Below are positions 7,467-13,440 of a stretch of DNA of 17,277 bases, one piece after another. The position numbers and the translations under genes were made by a program. The DNA comes from JADHUC01 sp964617665 (GTDB taxonomy: Bacteria > Planctomycetota > Planctomycetia > Pirellulales > Pirellulaceae), in the NCBI GenBank assembly GCA_964617665.1, contig CAZUAH010000288.1, forward strand, positions 1 through 17,277, read 5' to 3'. Each line of letters opens with the position of its first letter. The first letter of the stretch is position 1. The notes below the pieces were generated by a model. The model did not search any database. It was not told where the DNA came from and saw only the letters and a list, made by a program, of their open reading frames with translations.

Positions 7467-9056
7467 TTATCCGGCGTCGGCTACGATCTCCTCGGCAATG
7501 TCCGACTCCTCACGTTGTCTGCGTCGTTTCGCCTTGATCTTGATCGCTCGGACGACGATCAGGAAAACCAGCAACCCAAAGGCAATCGCAATGACTATTG
7601 ACATCGTCGCGCTTGGGTCTCCGGCGACGACTGGAAACGGAATCACTTCTGTCTGTCCCTCGACTTGCATCGTCAATTCAACGACGTATTCACCGTCTTC
7701 GGGGAAAGTGGTCGAAATTTTGTGCAGCCCGTCAAACTGTGATACCTCCGTCGGCGGCAGGACATCGAGGTTGTTTCCAAAGGTGAACGTCTGCAACACT
7801 CGAACGCCAATCTGCCGATCGTACGTTTCGCCACTAGCTGCGTCCTTGATGTAGAAAGCCAGATTAGTCCGTTCGCCAGGCACCGGTTCTCCGGGATAGC
7901 ACTGCAACAGCACCTCGTAAGGACCCGTGGTCGCCGGGTACTCCAACACTGGCACCTGTGGATAGTTCTCTTTGTAAGAGTAGTGTGGCAATCCCAAAAT
8001 ATGGTGCGCCGATGCGACCGTCGGCGTCGACAACACGATCACCAGCAACGTCAATATGGTCGCAGAAATGGTTCCGACTGACTTCTTGTCTCTCTTGTCT
8101 GGGTCGTTTCTCTCGCCGCTTCTCCTGACCGCCGGCAGACCGATCGTGTACCGCAGCGCTTGGTCTGGGCAATGACGAACGCATACGCCGCAGTTGTCGC
8201 ATTCGATCCCGTACGACTCGTGTATCGGATCCAGCCCCGGTTCGCAAACGGGCACACATTTGCCGCACTTCGTACAGCGGTCTGTGTCCAATTTGACCCG
8301 AAGAAGTCTCGGCCAGCCGATCAGTCCGTACAACGCACCGCCCGGACACATCGTCCGGCACCACCATCTCGGCGAGATGAGGACTTCGACCGAGGCGATG
8401 ATGCCCAGTAGCAACAGAATGCCGGTCAGCGAGGTGCCGAAGATCCACGCGTGGATCAATCGACTGATGGCCGCGGGAGGATAAATCAAAGCAAATATGG
8501 GCAGGCCAACGATCGCGGCAAAGAGCAATCCGATGACCAGCAGTACGTACTTGTTCACGCGCGAAAACGCCACTTCCGCCGGAGGTAATTCGGCCAGCCG
8601 CAGCAGCTTCCGCAGCTTGCCGCTGATCTCGAACAACAGGTTGGCGGGGCAGATCCAACTGCAGAACACTTTCCCCAATACAAATGTCAACAGGACCGGT
8701 ACGAGAATCGACATCAACAGCGGGCCATAGATCGATCGACTCGCGACAATCGCCTCGGCCGCTGCCAACGGATCGGTCAGATCCCAGCCGCCGACCCGCA
8801 TGGACCAGACGGTGCCTTTGTTGTCGTCAAGGAATTTCTGCGGGTTGTCCATGCCTCCCACATGTTCGTCAATCTTCGAGAGAATCTGGCCACGATACCC
8901 GACCATCTCGGTATCGTTATCCAATACGTGCGCAGCTCGATAGTGCGCGTACAGGCTCAAGTAGACCATCCAAGCCACCAGGGCCAGGACGGAGAGTTGG
9001 ACCACTCGGCGTAGGAACTGAACACCCAGATGTCTTGCCTTATGGAAGGAGATCAT
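7467..9056 (-). CDS. NapH-like quinol dehydrogenase with fused extracytoplasmic domain
   Basis: A 529-residue membrane iron-sulfur protein related to NapH. The start is ATG at 9056, 2 nt after the upstream napG-like stop and preceded by GAGGGGAAG; a longer frame reaching 9152 would overlap that gene. The first membrane helix is near residues 16-36. NapH-type motifs follow: CSWICP at 132-137 and CRTMCPGG at 233-240. Two ferredoxin clusters are at C261/264/267/271 and C286/289/292/296. A further hydrophobic stretch (about 328-350, ending ASAHH) resembles a signal anchor and leads into a beta-rich extracytoplasmic domain of about 130 residues (PGEPVPGERTNLAFYIKD and so on). A C-terminal helix (about 485-503) is followed by a basic tail. 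The appended domain resembles YtkA- or FixG-C-type immunoglobulin-like domains, without firm assignment. It is expected to receive quinol electrons and hand them to the NapG ferredoxins. Confidence 0.85.
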   Translation of the reverse strand: MISFHKARHLGVQFLRRVVQLSVLALVAWMVYLSLYAHYRAAHVLDNDTEMVGYRGQILSKIDEHVGGMDNPQKFLDDNKGTVWSMRVGGWDLTDPLAAAEAIVASRSIYGPLLMSILVPVLLTFVLGKVFCSWICPANLLFEISGKLRKLLRLAELPPAEVAFSRVNKYVLLVIGLLFAAIVGLPIFALIYPPAAISRLIHAWIFGTSLTGILLLLGIIASVEVLISPRWWCRTMCPGGALYGLIGWPRLLRVKLDTDRCTKCGKCVPVCEPGLDPIHESYGIECDNCGVCVRHCPDQALRYTIGLPAVRRSGERNDPDKRDKKSVGTISATILTLLVIVLSTPTVASAHHILGLPHYSYKENYPQVPVLEYPATTGPYEVLLQCYPGEPVPGERTNLAFYIKDAASGETYDRQIGVRVLQTFTFGNNLDVLPPTEVSQFDGLHKISTTFPEDGEYVVELTMQVEGQTEVIPFPVVAGDPSATMSIVIAIAFGLLVFLIVVRAIKIKAKRRRQREESDIAEEIVADAG

Positions 9057-9058
9057 GG

Positions 9059-9805
9059 CTACACTTCCCCTCGTATCGACACGACGCGAATCGCCGGGGC
9101 GCCGCGTACCAACTGCCGACAGATTTCTTCGCACAGTCCGCACCCGACACAACCATCCGGGAAAATCAACGGAGCCAAGAACTCACCGGGTTCGCGGTCA
9201 ATCGCGATCTTCGGCAGCGGACACCAGTCGTAACACTCGCCGCAAGCCCCACGTCGCTGTAGAGTCTCGGCGGAGACTTCAAGCGGTTCGAGTTCCAGGG
9301 ACGGTTTCTGTTTCACCTCCCACCGCGCAGCTCGCTCGTTGTATCGTGCCTTCGCTTTGTACGAGAGACACCGGTCGATGTCCAATTCGACCGTGCCCAT
9401 CTCGACATCACCTTTTTGCTCCACTTCCATCGGAGTCAGCACGCCAGTGGGACACACCTTAGTGCACTTCATACACACGTCGCACGCTTTGATCCCAGGG
9501 TCGACGTACGGTGTGTGGTAATGCTCGCCGGCGTCCTCGGCGAAGAACTGTATGGCTCCCGGCTCGCACGCATCCTGGCAACGGTAACAGCGGATACACC
9601 CGGCCAGAAACCGCTCCTCGTCCACCGCGCCCGGTGGCCGGATGATACGGGTGCCGCGCTCGCGGTATTGTGCTCGATTCGCCGGATAGCGGGTTGGCCG
9701 TTTGCTGAGTAACCAGTGACCGGTTGCCAGTCCACCGACCATGGTCAACGCTGTGGCCGCTATCTTCCCGATTTTCCTGAAGAACTCCCGGCGGTCGGTT
9801 GCCAT
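9059..9805 (-). CDS. napG: NapG-like Tat-exported ferredoxin, second copy
   Basis: A 248-residue periplasmic ferredoxin of the NapG/MauM type that relays electrons from a NapH-type quinol dehydrogenase towards NapA. A twin-arginine signal (DRREFFRKIGKIAATAL) opens the protein. Four [4Fe-4S] sites are visible: C70/73/76/80, C108/111/114/118, C146 with C188/191/195, and C219/222/225/229. The start is the ATG at 9805, which overlaps the preceding gene's stop as TGATG; this suggests translational coupling. A longer frame (to 10231) is only an upstream extension through the neighbouring gene in another frame and lacks a signal peptide. The next gene begins 2 nt after this stop. It is paralogous to the copy just upstream, with the same cluster layout but different spacing and C-terminus. 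Confidence 0.9.
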   Translation of the reverse strand: MATDRREFFRKIGKIAATALTMVGGLATGHWLLSKRPTRYPANRAQYRERGTRIIRPPGAVDEERFLAGCIRCYRCQDACEPGAIQFFAEDAGEHYHTPYVDPGIKACDVCMKCTKVCPTGVLTPMEVEQKGDVEMGTVELDIDRCLSYKAKARYNERAARWEVKQKPSLELEPLEVSAETLQRRGACGECYDWCPLPKIAIDREPGEFLAPLIFPDGCVGCGLCEEICRQLVRGAPAIRVVSIRGEV

Positions 9806-10518
9806 CAGTCGTCCTCCGCCGGAAAAAGTGTCAGGGATTCTCTGTGCGAAGCATCCCAAGGGTCGTTTCCGGAAAAGGTCTCTGGCACCTTTTTCGGCGG
9901 CACGCCCTCCGGTTGGACCCGGATCGCCTGGGGATATCGGATGCAGGCTCGTTCGCACGAGCCGCACCCGACGCAAGCGTCCGCATTCACTTCGGGGCGT
10001 TCCCAAAGTCCCAGCGTCATCGCCTGGCCGGGGAAGGGGCAGGCCCGAAAACAGGCGCCGCAACTCCAGTTGTTGTACGAGTAGCACAACGCCAGATCGA
10101 TTTCGGCAACGCCCATCTTCACTTGATCTTGGATGGCTTCCGGTTCGCGGCGGACAAGTTGTAGCGCTCCACTTGGACACGCTTCGGTGCACTTGAGGTA
10201 TTCGCCTTCGATGCGGTTGCACAGCATGCACGCTTGGCGACGGGCTTTGACTGCTGGTGTGTTTTGGCGACTTCGCCCGAAGGAGTCGTCCAGCGACGTG
10301 ATGGCGTTGTTCGGGCAGGCTTCAACGCATCGCAGACAGCGGATGCACCGCGCGACGAAATCGTCTTCCGGCAACGCACCTGGCGGCCGCAGCGGCAAAC
10401 CAGGTGCTTCCTTTTCCGAAACGAAGATCCCCGCCGCACCAGCGCAGCCGGCCACCGTCGCACCGGTGGCAACAGCGTTCTTGAAGAAGTTGCGGCGGTT
10501 GAAACGTGGTTCGGACAC
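9805..10518 (-). CDS. napG: NapG-like Tat-exported ferredoxin, first copy
   Basis: A 237-residue NapG-type ferredoxin downstream of the nitrate reductase gene. It starts with a twin-arginine signal (RFNRRNFFKNAVATG) and carries four [4Fe-4S] sites: C58/61/64/68, C97/100/110/114, C145/153/156/160 and C182/185/188/192. I chose the GTG at 10518 because GAGG (10524-10527) precedes it by 5 nt. The alternative TTG at 10539 would overlap the end of napA and lacks a good site. The last 30 or so residues (from about 208, KKVPETFSG to LFPAEDD) are encoded by a REP-like palindrome and look unrelated to the ferredoxin fold, so the native C-terminus was probably replaced. The stop overlaps the next start. 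Role as in its paralogue: iron-sulfur relay at the periplasmic face; which partner each copy serves is unknown. Confidence 0.88.
   Translation of the reverse strand: MSEPRFNRRNFFKNAVATGATVAGCAGAAGIFVSEKEAPGLPLRPPGALPEDDFVARCIRCLRCVEACPNNAITSLDDSFGRSRQNTPAVKARRQACMLCNRIEGEYLKCTEACPSGALQLVRREPEAIQDQVKMGVAEIDLALCYSYNNWSCGACFRACPFPGQAMTLGLWERPEVNADACVGCGSCERACIRYPQAIRVQPEGVPPKKVPETFSGNDPWDASHRESLTLFPAEDD
9819..9897. repeat. REP-like palindromic element inside a napG coding region
   Basis: An imperfect inverted repeat pairs CCGGAAAAAGTGTCAGGGA (9819-9837) with TCTCTGGCACCTTTTTCGG (9879-9897). Inside the right arm region a compact palindrome, AAAAGGT-ctctggc-ACCTTTT, spans 9873 to about 9893. A second small stem is GGGAT (9834-9838) with ATCCC (9852-9856). 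I recognise this AAAAGGT/ACCTTTT type of motif as a dispersed repeat in planctomycetes and other environmental bacteria. Here it is read through in frame as the C-terminus of the first NapG-like protein. Confidence 0.65.
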
Positions 10519-10523
10519 GGAAA

Positions 10524-10527
10524 CCTC
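10524..10527 (-). promoter_or_regulatory. Ribosome binding site embedded in the napA stop
   Basis: On the minus strand the end of napA reads TTTGAGGTTTCCGTG. The GAGG overlaps the napA stop codon TGA (10528-10526) and lies 5 nt before the GTG used as the napG-like start at 10518. This decides the start and suggests coupled translation. Confidence 0.55.
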
Positions 10528-13270
10528 AAATGACCTCAATCCGGGCGGCCAGTTTCTTGTAATCGGCTTGGCCGCTGACTGGATCCCATGCGCGGTGGCT
10601 CGTCAGGTTGACCAGCCAGCGGTTCTTTTGGGGATCGGCGCTGTCAGCCACCGAGAGATTCCACGGGCTGAATAACAGACCGGGAAACACTTCGGTCCGC
10701 GAAGGCCGAACCATACTGTCCAGCCCCACCGACACGCGAGCTTCGTAACTTCCACGCCGCGTCACCAATCGCACTTTCTGCCCGTCACGCAGGCCGTATC
10801 GTTCGGCGTCGTCCGGATGCACTTCGACGTACTGCTCAGGCACCAGTTTCAACGTCGTCGCCCCGCGAATCGTCTTCGAGGTATGGAAGTGTTCGTACAC
10901 GATTCCTAGTGACAGCCAGAAAGGATACTTGTCTTCCGACTTGTGTTCGGCCAAGCCCTTGCTCTCATCAGCGTGAAGTGTCAAATCCGGCAGTTCGGGA
11001 GGCAATCCAGCATCGCGGGCCTGGACGAGCAAATCGGGGCGTCCTTCCTTGGCGGCGGCCGCCAGTTCGTCGATCAGGAACGGCCCGGCACCAGGCTTGT
11101 CGCGGTGCCCATATTCCATCAGCTTGCCGCAGACTTCTTCCATCTTGGTGTAGTCTTGCTCGCACAGTTTGAACTTCGCCTTGCCATCTGCGTGGCGAAA
11201 CGCACCGTAAGGCTTGCCCGCCCAGCCTTCCTGACCAAGATAACGACGGGGCGTTCCGCCCTGCCGAGCGATGTCGGCCGAAGGTGCCGGCCACTGCACG
11301 CCTCGCAGCCGACGGAGGATTTCGTACGGGCTCAACCCCCCCGTCTCTTCTTCGAGTTCGAGGATTCCCGACACATCCGCATCGGAGCCTTTGCTGGCCG
11401 CCAGGATCACTCGGAAGACATCCTCCGGGTCGTAAGCCATCAGGCCGTTGCCCATTTTGATCGTCTTTTCGTAGGGGAATATCTTGTCGGCATCCAGACC
11501 GAGCCGCTTGGCGAGGATCCTGCCTTTGTCGATCGCCATGTCCATATCGGGCCGGCAGTTCGGAGGCGGGTTCCTGGTGCCATCGCAGCAATAGAGCCGG
11601 CGTTCCGATTGGACGTACGTGCCGCCGGTCCATTCTCCCCAGGTCGCCGCCGGGAAGACGACATCGGCGTACAGGTTGTTCGGCGCGTGGCGGTAGATGT
11701 CCTGGACGACAACAAACATCTTGGTGAGCGCCGGCCGGACCAGGGTATTGACGTCCGGCATGTGGATGTGCGTGGTGTACATCCAGAACATGGCCAGCAG
11801 GTCGCCCTTCAAAGCTCGTTCCATCATTCCCACAACCATGCCCGGGTTCTTCAGCACGGACGTATCCTTCAGCCGATCGTGCGAAACGCCCCAGCAGTCG
11901 GCGATATGATCTCGCCAAACTTCGTTTTTCATTGGCTGGTTGAATGGCAACCGGCCAGTCAGTCCGCCCATTAACCGTTCACTCATGGCATTGGGCTGGC
12001 CGGTCTGCGAATGGCTGCCGCAGCCGGGACGACCGAGATTGCCTGTCAGCAGATGCAGATTGATCAAACCGATCGTATTGTGTTGTCCGTGAAGCATTTG
12101 GTTGTAGCCGATGCCCCAGAAGGTTAACACACCGCCGCGGCCACGCTCGCGCCCTTTGATCGTCGCCTCGGCCCACGTCTGAGCGATCTTCTCGATCAAC
12201 TCCACCGTGACTCGGCCGCGATCCAGCATGTCGAGCCGCTCGACGACCTGTTCGGGCGAGTATCGCTCGAGCACGCCCTCGCGATATTCGTCGAACCCGC
12301 TGGTATTCTGCTCCAGCCACTCGGGCGACATGCAGGCTTCGGGGTACTTCTTCAGCAGCACGTGAGCGATGGCGTTGTGGTAGCTGAGGTCCCCGTTCAT
12401 TGTCTGGATGTGATAGCTGTTGCGCGGATTGATCGCTTCCAAACCGGCGACGGTACCGGTCGCTCGCGGATCGGCAACCAGCGTTGGGATGTCTTTTCGT
12501 TTCTTGTGATCGGCCACGCGCCAGAAAAGGATCGGGTGAGCTTCGCGAGCGTTGTGGCCCCAGAACGTGATGAAGTCGGCCTCCTCGATGTCTTCATAGC
12601 TGGTGGGCGGAGCGTCCGAGCCGTACGAATGAAAGTAACCTGTGACGGCCGACGTCATGCACATTCTCGCATTGGCCTCGATCGAGTTGCTGCCGACAAC
12701 GGCTTTCATTACCTGGTTCTCGATCCACTGGGCTTCCATGGTGAGCTGCCCCGATCCGTTCAAGCCGACCAGATTGCCGCCGTCTGGTTGCGACTTGATG
12801 ATCTCGGCCAACTTGTCGGCGACCATCTCTTCGGCTTCCTCATAGGGCATCTCTACAAACACGTCGTCGTCGAAACGCCCTTTGGTGGCCGAGACGTGTC
12901 CGCGAAGCGGATCGCTCATATCTTTGCGGACCAGCACTTTGGTGAGTCGATCGCGGTAGATCGGCTCGTGGGCATTCAGCCCCTTAATGCATTGGATGCC
13001 GCGATTGGTCGGATGCTTCTTATCTGGCACCATGCCCACAACCTTGCCGCCCTGCACTTGGATCAACGTGCCGCATCCGACGCCGCAGTACGGGCACGCC
13101 GATTGGATCAGCTTGACACCGGGCTGCATGGCCCCAGGCCGAGGGCTTTCCTGGGCCTGAATGTATTCGTCGGAGAACATATCGGTCGCCACGCAAGTGA
13201 CGCCCGCGGCCGCGGCCATTTTCATGAACTCGCGACGCTTGAAATTGACCGGACCTTGTCGTCGTGCCAT
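10526..13270 (-). CDS. napA: Periplasmic nitrate reductase catalytic subunit, NapA type
   Basis: A 914-residue molybdopterin (bis-MGD) oxidoreductase reducing nitrate to nitrite in the periplasm. A Tat signal is present (FKRREFMKMAAAAG). The N-terminal [4Fe-4S] motif is C59-x2-C62-x3-C66-x27-C94, followed by Lys96 (CIKG), the residue that bridges the cluster and cofactor in this family. The Mo ligand is a Cys (C204) in ANARMCMTSAV, typical of NapA rather than Sec- or Ser-type relatives. TGQPNAMSERLMGGLTGRLP (423-442) and the C-terminal TSHRAWDPVSGQADY fit nitrate reductases. Compared with the usual roughly 830 residues, it is longer, with an apparent insertion around 703-778. ATG at 13270 is preceded by GGGAG. 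It follows the decaheme gene after a 170-bp gap containing a palindrome and overlaps the RBS of the next gene. No NapB or NapD gene is in the window. A different oxyanion substrate is possible but less likely. Confidence 0.88.
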   Translation of the reverse strand: MARRQGPVNFKRREFMKMAAAAGVTCVATDMFSDEYIQAQESPRPGAMQPGVKLIQSACPYCGVGCGTLIQVQGGKVVGMVPDKKHPTNRGIQCIKGLNAHEPIYRDRLTKVLVRKDMSDPLRGHVSATKGRFDDDVFVEMPYEEAEEMVADKLAEIIKSQPDGGNLVGLNGSGQLTMEAQWIENQVMKAVVGSNSIEANARMCMTSAVTGYFHSYGSDAPPTSYEDIEEADFITFWGHNAREAHPILFWRVADHKKRKDIPTLVADPRATGTVAGLEAINPRNSYHIQTMNGDLSYHNAIAHVLLKKYPEACMSPEWLEQNTSGFDEYREGVLERYSPEQVVERLDMLDRGRVTVELIEKIAQTWAEATIKGRERGRGGVLTFWGIGYNQMLHGQHNTIGLINLHLLTGNLGRPGCGSHSQTGQPNAMSERLMGGLTGRLPFNQPMKNEVWRDHIADCWGVSHDRLKDTSVLKNPGMVVGMMERALKGDLLAMFWMYTTHIHMPDVNTLVRPALTKMFVVVQDIYRHAPNNLYADVVFPAATWGEWTGGTYVQSERRLYCCDGTRNPPPNCRPDMDMAIDKGRILAKRLGLDADKIFPYEKTIKMGNGLMAYDPEDVFRVILAASKGSDADVSGILELEEETGGLSPYEILRRLRGVQWPAPSADIARQGGTPRRYLGQEGWAGKPYGAFRHADGKAKFKLCEQDYTKMEEVCGKLMEYGHRDKPGAGPFLIDELAAAAKEGRPDLLVQARDAGLPPELPDLTLHADESKGLAEHKSEDKYPFWLSLGIVYEHFHTSKTIRGATTLKLVPEQYVEVHPDDAERYGLRDGQKVRLVTRRGSYEARVSVGLDSMVRPSRTEVFPGLLFSPWNLSVADSADPQKNRWLVNLTSHRAWDPVSGQADYKKLAARIEVI

Positions 13271-13345
13271 GAGTTGGACTCCCTACGCTTTCTTGCTGTT
13301 GTTGATTGTCGCCAATATGCCGCGGCCGGCGTTTGTTGTTTGCGT

Positions 13346-13429
13346 CGTTTAACCCGAAGCCGGAGGCGGGCGCCGCGTGTGGACGATCCATTCCACTGCA
13401 CGCCATCGCCTTCGGCTTCGGGTTAAACG
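13346..13429. repeat. REP-like palindrome between decaheme cytochrome and napA
   Basis: A perfect 17-bp inverted repeat, CGTTTAACCCGAAGCCG (13346-13362) and CGGCTTCGGGTTAAACG (13413-13429), flanks a 50-nt GC-rich centre. The arms extend imperfectly inwards (GAGGCGGGCG against the complement of CGCCATCGCCTT). It fills half of the only sizeable gap in the operon. I associate this GTTTAACCCGAAGCC type of repeat with planctomycete genomes. In the mRNA it would form a stable stem that could stabilise the upstream transcript or attenuate the downstream one. Confidence 0.75.
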
Positions 13430-13440
13430 GGGAACGTGCC

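Noticed and set aside
9806..10231. N-terminal extension of the second NapG-like frame
   Set aside because: It overlaps the first NapG gene in another frame and has no signal peptide; the ATG at 9805 directly precedes a Tat signal.
10526..13270. Formate dehydrogenase or nitrite oxidoreductase as identity of the molybdoprotein
   Set aside because: Cys as Mo ligand in ANARMCMTSAV, the TGQPNAM block, the C-terminal DPVSGQADY and the NapG/NapH neighbours favour NapA; no Sec codon is seen and the Asp ligand of Nar/Nxr types is absent.
12362..13426. 354-residue plus-strand open frame opposite napA, and the similar frame at 10943-11974
   Set aside because: They are antisense shadows of a long high-GC gene whose minus-strand product has clear cofactor motifs; no ribosome site or domain was seen.
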